From assembly GCF_018069895.1 (NCBI RefSeq), contig NZ_JAGQDH010000001.1:1-64000 (forward strand): a stretch of DNA of 64,000 nt, read 5' to 3'. Shown one piece after another: positions 1 to 8,776 of this stretch. Source of the stretch: Roseovarius autotrophicus. GTDB lineage: Bacteria; Pseudomonadota; Alphaproteobacteria; Rhodobacterales; Rhodobacteraceae. A program made the position numbers and the translations under genes. A model generated the notes under the pieces. That model was not told where the DNA came from. It did not search any database and saw only the letters and a list, made by a program, of their open reading frames with translations. Within the stretch, counting starts at the first letter, position 1; every line of letters starts with the position of its first letter.

Positions 1-80
1 CGCCATCTGAGGGTCTTTTTGCGCCAGTTCATCTGGCGGATCGCACTGCTCCGAGGGTTCACGCGGGGTGCTGGCAGCCC

Positions 81-155
81 TCAAGCACTGCAAATCGCCA
101 CCTGAGGCCGTTGTTCAGGATGAACTACATAGGTGATCCAATCCGCTTCCTTCAT
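81..155 (-). CDS. possible 24-residue truncated ORF in mobilisation remnant
   Basis: A short reading frame of 24 codons starts with ATG at 155 and ends with TGA at 81. It is preceded by a strong ribosome-binding site (AAGGAG, about 8 bases upstream). It lies just downstream of the broken relaxase and on the same strand. The peptide (starting MKEADWITYVVHPEQ) is not recognised. It may be the leftover start of the next gene of a mobilisable element whose body has been deleted, or chance. Only the ribosome-binding site supports it. Confidence 0.25.
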   Translation of the reverse strand: MKEADWITYVVHPEQRPQVAICSA

Positions 156-182
156 GCTCGTTTCTCCTTTCTTTGCTATCGT

Positions 183-506
183 TCAAACCCGAAGTCGCGG
201 CCTTTGTCGCGCCCGCGCGAGCGCCTGACCTTCAAGGCCGAGCCTGCGCTCGACCGCGTTCGCCGCCGCCTCGAATTCTTCGGCGCTGACGCTCGCATCT
301 TGCGGCGGGTTCAGACTGATAGAAAACAGATGGTTCGTGCAGCGCGTGCCAGCCGCAACCGCGTCCGCCTCAAGGAGTGCGCTGCGCAGATCATCACTGA
401 CAAAGCCGCGCAGCTCATGCAGCTCGACATGATCGTTGTCCCGCATGGTCAGCAGGTATCGCGCCAATTGCGCCCCGCCGCCACGTTCTTTGGCCTTGAT
501 AATCAC
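183..506 (-). pseudogene. truncated, frame-shifted relaxase (mobilisation nuclease) remnant
   Basis: The N-terminal part of a VirD2/MobA-like relaxase as found on Rhodobacterales plasmids: it begins with GTG at 506 (VIIKAKERGGGAQLARYLL) and continues through the HVELHELRGF and FSISLNPPQ segments typical of these enzymes, which nick DNA at oriT for transfer. The homologous part stops after about 97 residues, before the His-rich metal-binding motif, and runs into a short basic tail ending at 183. A second frame over the same bases reads GRDKGRDFGFER and stops at 176, which looks like a relaxase C-terminus, so an internal deletion that shifted the frame is likely. The GTG overlaps the stop of the MobC-like gene upstream (GTGA). 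Non-functional by inference. Confidence 0.6.
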
Positions 507-862
507 GGCTTCAAATCCGGTCCGGTTTTGGAGCCTGATCCTGCTTGATGCAGCCCGAGCGCGATCAGGAGATCGCGGCGCATCGCCTGCACATCCTTGC
601 AAGCTTGCCGCAAATCCTCTTCGGTTTCGGGTGTGACGGGTAGCGAGCCCGTGTTCACTGCCTTGGCGAGTTGGTTCGGGTTGGCCGACAGGCGCGATGT
701 GCCGAGCGTGCCAAGCACACGCCCAAGGGCGGCGTGATCCTTCACGGGAAACTTGCTTCGTGTCGTGCGCGGGGTCACATCATTGCCGAACAGGCGTTCG
801 CGGATGTATGCCCCTAACGCCTGTCCCGCAGCATCGTGCTCCAGGATGCCCCGCTCATCCAA
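503..862 (-). pseudogene. MobC-like plasmid mobilisation accessory protein, start probably lost
   Basis: About 119 residues resembling the small relaxosome accessory proteins (MobC type) that precede relaxase genes on mobilisable elements: the LGAYIRERLFG segment, then NPNQLAKAVNTGSLPVTPETE and a C-terminal helix. The only usable start is TTG at 862, yet the frame stays open to a TAA at 917-919 and the extra residues (KPIPFSLRLS) look like the genuine N-terminus of the family without any canonical start. The gene is therefore probably decayed or begins at an unusual codon. It overlaps the relaxase start by GTGA, the usual coupling. Family assignment is from pattern recall, not a search. Confidence 0.5.
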
Positions 863-1181
863 GCTGAGCCGCAGCGAGAACGGTATCGGCTTACTTTCGA
901 CTTTCTTGTTTGCAAGTTATTGAAATAAATATGAAAATTCTTCATCTTCACGCTCCCGACCATCAAGGTCTAGTTGCGCGAGATGGTGTCCCCAATCTTC
1001 AAGAACCCTGAAAAGGAGGTTCGATTCCTCTCTCGTCAGGTCCGCCATTTACCGACAACACGGTGTCACATATGGTTGTCGCGGCGCGTCGGAGCCTGTG
1101 GCGGGTCGAGGCGTTTTCCGTCCGTGCCGTGCGAATTCCGGCTTGCGGCGGGGGTGTCGAAACAGTAATCAGATGCCTGTC
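863..1181. other. intergenic stretch between mobilisation remnant and tRNA-Gly
   Basis: About 320 bases without a convincing gene. The first hundred bases, to about 960, are clearly AT-richer than the rest of the window, which suits foreign DNA. A T-arm-like sequence lies at 1015-1047. The remainder, to the tRNA-Gly gene, is GC-rich and shows no reading frame with a ribosome-binding site. Confidence 0.5.
1015..1047 (+). other. T-arm-like tRNA 3' end fragment, possible att scar
   Basis: The bases 1015-1031 fold as a T-arm: five-base stem GGAGG/CCTCT around the loop TTCGATT, followed by a tail ending TCCGCCA at 1047. No matching D-arm, anticodon arm or acceptor 5' strand is visible upstream, and the distance from T-stem to the CCA is not canonical, so this is not an intact tRNA. 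Integrative elements commonly leave such 3' tRNA pieces at their ends, and mobilisation genes lie directly to the left. Confidence 0.3.
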
Positions 1182-1255
1182 GCGGGTGTAGCTCAATGGT
1201 AGAGCAGCAGCTTCCCAAGCTGACGACGAGGGTTCGATTCCCTTCACCCGCTCCA
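1182..1255 (+). tRNA. tRNA-Gly (anticodon CCC)
   Basis: Complete cloverleaf of 74 bases. The acceptor strands GCGGGTG and CACCCGC pair, the D-arm GCTC...GAGC and T-arm GGG-TTCGATT-CCC are canonical, and the anticodon loop TTCCCAA carries CCC, reading GGG codons. The discriminator T and CCA are encoded at 1252-1255. Confidence 0.95.
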
Positions 1256-1282
1256 TCACCCACCGCAGTTTTTGTCCGACTG

Positions 1283-3700
1283 TCAGGCTTGGGTCTGGCT
1301 GATGTCCACCGGCGCCAGAAGGCGGGCGGCTTCTTCGGCCAGAAGGCGCTCCTGTGCGGCACCAGCGACGGGTACGCGCCCTGCCTCGAGGAAGACGGGG
1401 GCGGCGAGGGGGGACACGCGTGGCAGGCGGCGCAGCGAGATGTGCGTGCCGATGCGCGCCAGCATCTCCTCGATGCGGCCGAAATCGACAAGCCCGCGCA
1501 TTGCCTCGGCCCGCGTGATCCGCAAAAGCAGGTGATCGGGGTCGTATTTCACCAGCGTGTCATAGAGGATATCCGAGGATACCGTCGCCTGCCGCCCGCT
1601 CTTGCGCGCGCCCGGACTGTTGCGCTGGATGAGGCCCGCGATGGTGGCTGATGCGCGAAAGGTGCGTTTCATCACCGCGTTGCCCATGAGCCAGTTTTCC
1701 AGCCCTGCGCGCAAGCGATCGGGTGCAAAAAGCGGCGCGGCCTCGATCAGCGGCTCCAGGCCCCAGATCAGCGTGGCGTAATCGGTGGCGACAAAGCCCA
1801 TGGGCGCCAGCCCCTCGGCCTCCATCTCCTTGGTCAGCAAAAGCCCCAGCGTCTGCTGCGCGTTGCGGCCTGCAAAGCCGTAGATGCAGGCATGTTCGCG
1901 CCCCTCATGGGGGAAGCTTTCGATCAGCAGCCGGTCACGGGCAGGCATCTGCGACAGCGCGCGCTGAAGGTGCAGCCAGTCGCGCACCGGCGCGGGCAGG
2001 TCGGGCCAGTCGGGCCGCGCCAGAAGTGCGAGGATACGGTCGGAAAGCTGCGTCGAGGTGGCGAATTTCGTGCCCGTATAGGTGGCGATCCTCGGGGTGC
2101 GCCCCGGATCGCGGCTCACCTCCACCACCATCTCGCGCAGGCCCTCGAACCGCACGACCTGTCCGCCGATGAGAAACGTGTCGCCGGGGCTGAGCGTGGC
2201 AGCGAATCCCTCCTCTATCTCGCCCAGAGGCGCGCCGCCGCGCGCGCGCTTCATCCGCACCTTGAGCGTGTCGGTATCCTGGATCGTGCCGATATTCATG
2301 CGGATCAGCCGCGCGGTGCGGGGGTCGCGCAACTGCCAGCGTCCGTCGGGCCGCCTTTGCAGGCGCTGCCAGCGGTCATAGGCCCTGAGCGCATAGCCCC
2401 CCGTGGCGCAGAACTCGAGGCAGGTGTCGAAATCGTCCTGTGTGAGCGTGGCATAGGGCCCGGCGGCGCGCACCTCCTCGAAAAGCGCGCCCGCGTCAAA
2501 TGCCCCCGCACAGGCGCGGATGAGGATATGCTGGCAGAGCACATCAAGCGGTCCGGGGCCGCGCGGCGCGCCATCGAGATCATGCGCACGGACCGCCTCG
2601 AGCGCGGTCAGGCATTCCAGCACCTCGAAGCGGTTGGCGGGCACCAGCCGCGCCTTGGACGGCGCGTTGTAGCGGTGATTGGCGCGCCCGATGCGCTGCA
2701 CCAGCCGCTTGACGTTCTTGGGCGCGCCGATCTGGATCACAAGGTCCACATCACCCCAGTCGAGTCCCAGATCGAGGCTGCCGGTGCAGACCACGGCGCG
2801 CAGGGCGCCTGCCGCCATTGCGGCCTCTACCTTTGCCCGCTGATCACGGTCAAGGCTGCCGTGATGGATCGCGATGGGAAGCGCGTCGTCATTGGCCAGC
2901 CACAGCTTGTGAAAGAAGATCTCGGCCTGCGCGCGGGTGTTGTGAAAGACCAGCGTGGTGCGGTGCGCGCGAATGGCGTCCAGCACGGCCGGGATCGCAT
3001 GGGCAGCACCCCCCCCGGCCCAGGGCGGTGGCGCGCCCACATCGAGCATGGTGATATCCGGCTCGGGGCCGGGATCGGCGCGGAGGATGTCGCAGGGCGT
3101 GTGCCCATGGGCAAGGAACCGGGCGAGCGCGGGCGGGTCCTCGACCGTCGCCGAAAGCCCCACCCGGCGCAGACCGGGGCAGAGCGCCTGAAGCCGCGAC
3201 AACGCCAGCATCAACTGATCGCCGCGCTTCGATTCGGCGAGTGCGTGGATTTCATCGACGATCACACGGGTGAGGCCGCCAAAGATGCGCCGCGCGTCCT
3301 CGCGGGAGAGAAGCAGCGCAAGGCTCTCGGGCGTGGTCAGAAGGATATGGGGCGGGTCGGCGCGCTGTCGGCGTTTGACATGCGAAGAGGTGTCGCCGGT
3401 GCGGTCCTCGACGCGGATATCAAGGCCCATCTCGGCAATCGGCCCGGTCAGGTTGCGCCTGATGTCGGCGGCGAGCGCCTTCAGCGGCGAGATATAAAGC
3501 GTGTGAAGGCCGGTGCGGGGCCGCTTGCATAGATCCGCAAGCGTCGGGAGAAACCCCGCCAGCGTCTTGCCGCCCCCCGTGGGCGCGATGAGCAGTGTCG
3601 CAGGCGACTGCGCCCGCGTCAGCATCTGCGCCTGATGTGGGTGCAGTTGCCAACCACGGGCAGCAAGCCAGTGTGCGATGGGGGCGGGCAGGGTGTTCAT
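1283..3700 (-). CDS. ligase-associated DEXH-box helicase (Lhr-type)
   Basis: An 805-residue superfamily 2 DNA helicase of the Lhr-like family that is usually encoded with an ATP-dependent DNA ligase and acts in DNA damage response. Walker A APTGGGKT is at residues 39-46, the DEIH box at 149-152, and motif III SAT at 183-185. The second RecA domain has HHGSL and the arginine-finger motif QRIGRANHR, followed by a long C-terminal region. The ATG at 3700 is chosen because the upstream extension has no family-like residues. The partners usually found beside it (ligase, exonuclease, PdeM phosphoesterase) are not in the window; tRNA-Gly lies downstream and purL 46 bases upstream. Family identity is confident; the role in repair is family knowledge. 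Confidence 0.9.
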   Translation of the reverse strand: MNTLPAPIAHWLAARGWQLHPHQAQMLTRAQSPATLLIAPTGGGKTLAGFLPTLADLCKRPRTGLHTLYISPLKALAADIRRNLTGPIAEMGLDIRVEDRTGDTSSHVKRRQRADPPHILLTTPESLALLLSREDARRIFGGLTRVIVDEIHALAESKRGDQLMLALSRLQALCPGLRRVGLSATVEDPPALARFLAHGHTPCDILRADPGPEPDITMLDVGAPPPWAGGGAAHAIPAVLDAIRAHRTTLVFHNTRAQAEIFFHKLWLANDDALPIAIHHGSLDRDQRAKVEAAMAAGALRAVVCTGSLDLGLDWGDVDLVIQIGAPKNVKRLVQRIGRANHRYNAPSKARLVPANRFEVLECLTALEAVRAHDLDGAPRGPGPLDVLCQHILIRACAGAFDAGALFEEVRAAGPYATLTQDDFDTCLEFCATGGYALRAYDRWQRLQRRPDGRWQLRDPRTARLIRMNIGTIQDTDTLKVRMKRARGGAPLGEIEEGFAATLSPGDTFLIGGQVVRFEGLREMVVEVSRDPGRTPRIATYTGTKFATSTQLSDRILALLARPDWPDLPAPVRDWLHLQRALSQMPARDRLLIESFPHEGREHACIYGFAGRNAQQTLGLLLTKEMEAEGLAPMGFVATDYATLIWGLEPLIEAAPLFAPDRLRAGLENWLMGNAVMKRTFRASATIAGLIQRNSPGARKSGRQATVSSDILYDTLVKYDPDHLLLRITRAEAMRGLVDFGRIEEMLARIGTHISLRRLPRVSPLAAPVFLEAGRVPVAGAAQERLLAEEAARLLAPVDISQTQA

Positions 3701-3746
3701 GCAGCGAAAGCTAGCACTCTGCTGCGCCGGGGGAAGGGCGCGCGTC

Positions 3747-5912
3747 TTACCCGAAGACCGCTCCGAACGTGCCGCGATAAAGCGCCGAAAGCTCCGAGAG
3801 AGGGGCCTCGCTACGGCCAAACCGCACCGTGTCTCCGTTGAAGCGGCCCACGGTCGCAAGCGGCACGCCAGCCCTGCCCGCAGCGATCATCAGAGCCTCG
3901 GCCTGATCAAAGTTGCAGGCGATCAGATAACGCCCCTGATCCTCGCCGAAGAGCGTGGCCATGTCGTCGCTTTCAAGCGTCACGCCCACACCCGCGGCTT
4001 CGGCCATCTCGAAGGCGGCCAGCGCCAGCCCGCCGTCGGAAAGATCGGTGCAGGCGCGGATGAGCGCGTGATTGGCGCGGATGAATTCGCCGTGGCGGCG
4101 CTCTGTGTCGAGATCAACTGGGGGCGCGTCGCCTTCCGTGCGGTTGAATACCTCCGCCAGCAACGCCGATTGACCCAGATGACCACGCGTCTCGCCCAGA
4201 AGCAGCGCCACATGCCCCTCGCGCGCCTGACCGAGAATGGCGGTCTCGGGGTCGCGGATGATCCCGACCGCGCCGATGGTCGGGGTGGGCAGGATCGCGG
4301 TGCCGTCGGTTTCGTTATAGAGCGAGACATTGCCTGACACGATCGGCATGTCGAGTGCTGTGCAGGCGGCACCGATGCCCTGAATGGCCCCGACGAACTG
4401 GCCCATGATCTCGGGCTTTTCCGGGTTCCCGAAATTGAGGTTGTCGGTGGTGGCAAGCGGCAGGGCGCCGGTGGCGGTCAGGTTGCGATACGCCTCGGCT
4501 ACCGCCTGCTTGCCGCCCTCGACCGGGTTTGCGCGCACATAGCGCGGGGTGACATCGGAGGTGAAGGCCAGCATCTTGCCGGTGTCGTGCACCCGGATCA
4601 CGCCCGCGCCAAGGCCGGGGGTGCGCACCGTGTCGGCCATCACCATCGTGTCGTATTGCTGATAGACCCATTCGCGCGAGCAGTAATTGACCGAGCCGAT
4701 CAACGCCTTGAGCCCGTCAATGGGGGCGATGGCGGGCACGGTGGTCGCGTCAAGCGGCGGGGGCGGTGTGGTCTCGACGAAGGGCCGGTCGTATTCGGGG
4801 GCGGAGGAAGACAGTTTCGACAGCGGCAGGTCGGCCTTCACCGCATTGCCGTGCAGGATCAGGAAACGGTCCTCGGGGATGGTCTCGCCCACGATGGCGA
4901 AATCGAGATCCCATTTCTCGAACACCGCCCGCGCCTCGGCCTCTTTCTCGGGGCGCAGCACCATGAGCATCCGCTCCTGGCTTTCGGACAGCATCATCTC
5001 ATAGGCACTCATGCCCTCTTCGCGCTGCGGCACCGCGTCGAGCGTGAGCTTGATGCCAAGCCCGCCCTTGTCGCCCATCTCGACCGCCGAACAGGTCAGG
5101 CCTGCCGCCCCCATGTCCTGAATCGAGATCACCGCGCCGGTCTGCATCAGTTCAAGACAGGCCTCCATCAGGCGTTTTTCGGTGAAGGGGTCGCCCACCT
5201 GCACGGTGGGGCGCTTTTCCTCGATGCTGTCGTCGAATTCGGCGCTGGCCATGGTGGCGCCGCCAACGCCGTCGCGGCCCGTCCTGGCCCCGAGATAGAC
5301 CACGGGCATGCCCACACCGCTTGCCGCCGAGTAGAAAATCGCATCGGCATCCGCGAGACCGGCGGCGAAGGCGTTGACAAGGCAGTTGCCGTTATAGGCC
5401 GGGTCAAACCGCACCTCGCCGCCCACACATGGAACGCCGAAGCAGTTTCCGTAGCCGCCCACGCCCTCGACCACGCCATGCACAAGCTGGCGCGTCTTGG
5501 GGTGCGCCACTTCGCCGAAGCTGAGCGCGTTCATCGCCGCTATGGGGCGCGCGCCCATGGTAAAGACATCGCGCAGGATGCCGCCGACGCCGGTGGCGGC
5601 CCCCTGATAAGGCTCGATATAGGAGGGGTGGTTGTGGCTTTCCATCTTGAAGACCACCGCCTGTTCGTCGCCGATATCGACGACGCCCGCGTTCTCGCCC
5701 GGCCCGCAGATGACCTGCGGGCCTGAGGTGGGCAGGGTGCGCAGCCATTTCTTCGACGATTTGTAGGAACAATGCTCGTTCCACATGGCCGAGAAGATGC
5801 CGAGTTCGGTGAAGGACGGCTCCCGCCCGATGATCTCGAGGATGCGCGCGTATTCCTCGGGCTTGAGGCCATGGGCGGCAATGAGATCGGGGGTAATGGC
5901 GGGCTCTTGCAT
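3747..5912 (-). CDS. purL: phosphoribosylformylglycinamidine synthase subunit PurL
   Basis: A 721-residue small-type PurL, the catalytic subunit of FGAM synthase. It uses ATP and ammonia supplied by PurQ, with PurS as the assembly subunit, in the fourth step of purine synthesis. Seen: the N-terminal [15 protein letters not shown] motif, the MESHNHPS substrate-binding loop, and the tandem AIRS-like halves with DMGAAGL and DLSDGGLA. The length matches the three-component enzyme rather than the roughly 1,300-residue fused form. The ATG at 5912 is preceded by GGAG about 8 bases away. purS and purC lie 20 kb away and purQ is not in the window. Confidence 0.97.
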   Translation of the reverse strand: MQEPAITPDLIAAHGLKPEEYARILEIIGREPSFTELGIFSAMWNEHCSYKSSKKWLRTLPTSGPQVICGPGENAGVVDIGDEQAVVFKMESHNHPSYIEPYQGAATGVGGILRDVFTMGARPIAAMNALSFGEVAHPKTRQLVHGVVEGVGGYGNCFGVPCVGGEVRFDPAYNGNCLVNAFAAGLADADAIFYSAASGVGMPVVYLGARTGRDGVGGATMASAEFDDSIEEKRPTVQVGDPFTEKRLMEACLELMQTGAVISIQDMGAAGLTCSAVEMGDKGGLGIKLTLDAVPQREEGMSAYEMMLSESQERMLMVLRPEKEAEARAVFEKWDLDFAIVGETIPEDRFLILHGNAVKADLPLSKLSSSAPEYDRPFVETTPPPPLDATTVPAIAPIDGLKALIGSVNYCSREWVYQQYDTMVMADTVRTPGLGAGVIRVHDTGKMLAFTSDVTPRYVRANPVEGGKQAVAEAYRNLTATGALPLATTDNLNFGNPEKPEIMGQFVGAIQGIGAACTALDMPIVSGNVSLYNETDGTAILPTPTIGAVGIIRDPETAILGQAREGHVALLLGETRGHLGQSALLAEVFNRTEGDAPPVDLDTERRHGEFIRANHALIRACTDLSDGGLALAAFEMAEAAGVGVTLESDDMATLFGEDQGRYLIACNFDQAEALMIAAGRAGVPLATVGRFNGDTVRFGRSEAPLSELSALYRGTFGAVFG

Positions 5913-5983
5913 GGGTGCGCTCCTGAAGGGGGCTTGATGCGCGCGTCTTTAAAGCAAGGCCGCGGCAGGGGGAAGGGGGGCGC

Positions 5984-6490
5984 TCAGGGCGCGAGATAGC
6001 GTTCGAGCACAAAGGCGGGTATGGCCCCGCGCAGCAAGCGGTCGGGCAGGACGTAGGACGGGGCCAGATCGAGGCCGAGACGGGCCGCGAGATCGCTATG
6101 CTCCGCCATGTCGAGCACGCTAACGCGAAGGTTCAGGTGGCGGGCCAGCACACGCAACTCGGCCTCGGCCTGCGCGCAATCGGGGCAATCGGGCGCGGTG
6201 AAGAAGGCGAGGCGCGTGTCGGCATCCTTGGGACCAAAGCCGGGCAGGTCGGGGGAAAAAAGATCGGGCGCCGCGCGCGACAGGAGCGCGAGATCGCGGG
6301 CGACCTCGTCGGCGTAGAGATCAAGCGGCGCGGGTGTGGTCAGAGGCGCGAGAAGCGCCGGCATGGCGATGAGCGTTTCGCGAATCGCCTCGCCAAGCGG
6401 CGAGCGCGATTGTATCGGCCCCGCCCCGAGTGGCGGGGCCGTGGCCATGAGCACGGCCAGACAGCCTGCCAGACGGGCTTGCCTCTTCAT
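5984..6490 (-). CDS. exported thioredoxin-fold protein with CPDC motif
   Basis: A 168-residue protein with an N-terminal signal peptide (basic MKRQAR, hydrophobic to about residue 22). A thioredoxin-like region follows, with FFTAPDCPDC holding the C102-P-D-C105 redox pair and a later LAPSYVLPD in the place of the cis-Pro loop. It should act in the periplasm as a thiol oxidoreductase or thiol-dependent scaffold. Its ATG overlaps the stop of the ABC ATPase upstream by four bases (ATGA), so the two are translated together. The region between residues 25 and 90 matches nothing I recognise. Substrate unknown; a role in assembling or reducing a partner of the ABC system is only inferred from coupling. 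Confidence 0.65.
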   Translation of the reverse strand: MKRQARLAGCLAVLMATAPPLGAGPIQSRSPLGEAIRETLIAMPALLAPLTTPAPLDLYADEVARDLALLSRAAPDLFSPDLPGFGPKDADTRLAFFTAPDCPDCAQAEAELRVLARHLNLRVSVLDMAEHSDLAARLGLDLAPSYVLPDRLLRGAIPAFVLERYLAP

Positions 6491-7587
6491 CCCTTGACCG
6501 GGAAAACGAAGCAGCGGTCGCGCCGGATCATCAGCCAGAGCACGGTGCCCGCCTTGGGCAGAAACACATTCGGCACGCTGGCCTTGAGCCGCGAGCCGTC
6601 GTGATCCATGCGGAATTCCAGCAGGCTTTCGGCACCCATGAAGCGCGCCCGCTCGACCACGCCGCGCGCGGGCGTGCCGTCTTGCGGGGTGGGGTTGGGG
6701 CCACGCCCGCCACGGTCGAAGTCGATCTTGATGTGTTGCGGGCGGATGACGATCTCTACCTCCAGCCCGTCGGGCGCGCCCGGCACGAGGAACTGGCCAA
6801 AGGGAGTGTCAGTAAGCGCGTTGCGCACCGTGCCGCGAATGACGTTGATCTCGGAGAAGAACGCCATCGCGCTGCGATCCACAGGCGCGTTGTAGACATT
6901 GTAGGGCGCACCTTGCTGAACGATCCGCCCGTCGCGCATCAGCGCGATCTGATCGGCCATGCGCATCGCCTCTTCGGGTTCATGCGTGACCAGAAGAACG
7001 GCGGTGTCCTCTTCGCGCAGGATGTCGAGGGTCTCGTCGCGGATGCCGTCGCGCAAGCGGTTGTCGAGCCCGGAAAACGGCTCGTCCATGAGCATGATGC
7101 GCGGACGCGGCGCCAGCGCGCGCGCCAGCGCCACGCGCTGTTGCTCGCCGCCTGACAGTTCGTGCGGGAAGGCGTCGATATGGTGCAGAAGGTGCACCCG
7201 TTCGAGCAGCTCGCGCACCCGCGCGCGTTTCTCGGGGCGCGACGTGCGCAGGCCGAAAGCCACGTTCTCGGCCACGCTCAGATGCGGGAACAGCGCGAAA
7301 TCCTGAAACATGAGGCCGATCTGCCGCCGTTCAGGCGGCACGCGGAACACCGTATCGCAGATCAGCTTGCCATCGACATGGATCTCGCCAGAATCCTGCA
7401 TCTCGACGCCCGCGATGATCCGCAACGTCGTCGATTTTCCGCAGCCCGAGGGGCCAAGCAGGCAGGTCACCTGACCGGGCATCACCTTGAGCGAGACATC
7501 ATTGACCACCGCGCGCCCGTCATAGCGGCGCACAAGGTTCCTGATTTCTAGCCGGGGGAGCGGGGTCTGCACCGGGGCCTCTTCCAT
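6487..7587 (-). CDS. ABC transporter ATP-binding protein, FbpC/iron(III)-type
   Basis: A 366-residue ABC ATPase counted from the ATG at 7587. Walker A GPSGCGKST is at 45-53, the Q-loop glutamine in MFQDFALFPH at 95, the signature LSGGEQQ at 144-150, Walker B IMLMDEP at 164-170, and a C-terminal TOBE-like domain follows. The sequence is closest in style to iron(III) importer ATPases (FbpC/FutC). No permease or binding protein is next to it, so it is an orphan here. A TTG at 7626 would add 13 residues; neither start has a clear ribosome-binding site. It overlaps the downstream thioredoxin-fold gene by four bases. Confidence 0.85.
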   Translation of the reverse strand: MEEAPVQTPLPRLEIRNLVRRYDGRAVVNDVSLKVMPGQVTCLLGPSGCGKSTTLRIIAGVEMQDSGEIHVDGKLICDTVFRVPPERRQIGLMFQDFALFPHLSVAENVAFGLRTSRPEKRARVRELLERVHLLHHIDAFPHELSGGEQQRVALARALAPRPRIMLMDEPFSGLDNRLRDGIRDETLDILREEDTAVLLVTHEPEEAMRMADQIALMRDGRIVQQGAPYNVYNAPVDRSAMAFFSEINVIRGTVRNALTDTPFGQFLVPGAPDGLEVEIVIRPQHIKIDFDRGGRGPNPTPQDGTPARGVVERARFMGAESLLEFRMDHDGSRLKASVPNVFLPKAGTVLWLMIRRDRCFVFPVKG

Positions 7588-7657
7588 GATCCGAGCGATT
7601 TCGTCGGGTTTTCGTTCCGATATCAAGCCGCCCGATGGGTTGCAAGCTGCGCAGCGG

Positions 7658-8122
7658 TCAGGTGGCGGGCATGTCCATCATCGCGGTGAATTCGGCCTCG
7701 GCGGCCAGTTCGCCCGCGACGAGCGCCCGCCCAGAGAATTTCCAGACCTTCCCGCCGGGCTTGCCACGCCGTGTCTCAAGCTCCATCTCGAGCACATCGC
7801 CCGGCACCACCATGCGGCGGAACTTGGCCGCCTCGATGGCCATGAAATAGACCAGCATGTTGCGATCCGCGAGATCAAGCCCCACGCCCACCAGGATTGC
7901 CGCGGTCTGGGCCATGGCCTCGATTATGGTCACGCCTGGCATGATCGGCTTGCCTGGAAAATGACCCTGGAAATGCGGTTCGTTCATGGTGACGTTCTTG
8001 ATGCCGCGCGCGCTTTGATAGCCGTCGATATCCACCACGCGATCCACCAGAAGGAACGGATAGCGGTGCGGGATGATCCGTTGGATGAGATGGATATCCG
8101 CGGTCTTCAACGGCGCGCTCAT
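7658..8122 (-). CDS. fabZ: 3-hydroxyacyl-ACP dehydratase FabZ
   Basis: A 154-residue hot-dog-fold dehydratase that removes water from 3-hydroxyacyl-ACP in fatty acid elongation. The helix motif [10 protein letters not shown] carries the catalytic histidine (54), and the glutamate (68) is in IIEAMAQ. Length is standard for FabZ. It lies 62 bases downstream of the skp-like gene in the bamA block, the usual order in this group. The next gene normally expected in this direction is lpxA, but an ABC ATPase is found instead. Confidence 0.96.
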   Translation of the reverse strand: MSAPLKTADIHLIQRIIPHRYPFLLVDRVVDIDGYQSARGIKNVTMNEPHFQGHFPGKPIMPGVTIIEAMAQTAAILVGVGLDLADRNMLVYFMAIEAAKFRRMVVPGDVLEMELETRRGKPGGKVWKFSGRALVAGELAAEAEFTAMMDMPAT

Positions 8123-8184
8123 GGCAGATCCTTTCGGCGTTAGATGAGCTTTGCTATCAAGCGCGCCGCCTCACGGCAAGCGTG

Positions 8185-8775
8185 CTACTCGGCGGGGGCA
8201 GGGGCAAGATTGTCCTCGCTTTCGGTCAGCGGCGGAAGACCGGTCGGGCCGGCCCCGATCCGCGCGTCGATCCGCGCGATGGCAAGATCGGTCACATCGG
8301 CCACGTCGGCCCGCAGGATGACGCTGCGCACGTCCATGAGCACCACCGCGTCCGCCTCTTGCACAAGCTCGGCCAGAACCGGCTGCGCAACGCGCATGAA
8401 CTGGATCGGCCCGAGATCGCGCCGCCGCTCAAGCTCGCGCGAGAGCCGCTCGCTCTCGCGGCGCAATTCGGTCACCTTGGCGTCGAAGTTGTCGGCGAGA
8501 TCGCGGAACGCCTCGGGCGTGGTGAGGGCGCGCTGTGCGGTGAGCGCGCCTTCCTCGGCCTCAAGTTCGGCGGCGATACGGTCGTTGCGCGCGATGAGTC
8601 GCTCGCGCGCGGCATCGAGTTCGGACTGCAGGCGCTTGCCATAAACGGTCTCGTTCAGAAGCCGGTCGATGTCGATCACCAGAATATCGCTCTGCACGAC
8701 TCCCAGAGCCTGGGCGCGCGCATGTGTTCCGGTGATGATCCCGGTCAGCAGCAACAGGATCAACCAGGTGCGCAT
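8185..8775 (-). CDS. OmpH/Skp-family periplasmic chaperone
   Basis: A 196-residue protein with a signal peptide (MRTWLILLLL to about residue 22) and a long charged, heptad-like helix region around residues 45-130 that fits the coiled-coil tentacles of Skp. These chaperones hold unfolded outer-membrane proteins in the periplasm for delivery to BamA. It starts one base after the bamA stop, so it is surely in the same operon. The acidic, proline-rich C-terminus (ESEDNLAPAPAE) is longer than in enterobacterial Skp. Family assignment rests on the helix pattern and context. Confidence 0.85.
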   Translation of the reverse strand: MRTWLILLLLTGIITGTHARAQALGVVQSDILVIDIDRLLNETVYGKRLQSELDAARERLIARNDRIAAELEAEEGALTAQRALTTPEAFRDLADNFDAKVTELRRESERLSRELERRRDLGPIQFMRVAQPVLAELVQEADAVVLMDVRSVILRADVADVTDLAIARIDARIGAGPTGLPPLTESEDNLAPAPAE

Positions 8776-8776
8776 G

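Noticed and set aside
22-38. CGCCAG-TTCAT-CTGGCG hairpin at the left edge
   Set aside because: Short arms and no gene context within the window; too little to call a terminator or oriT.
1015-1047. An intact tRNA gene at the T-arm-like sequence
   Set aside because: No anticodon arm, D-arm or pairing acceptor strand is present upstream.
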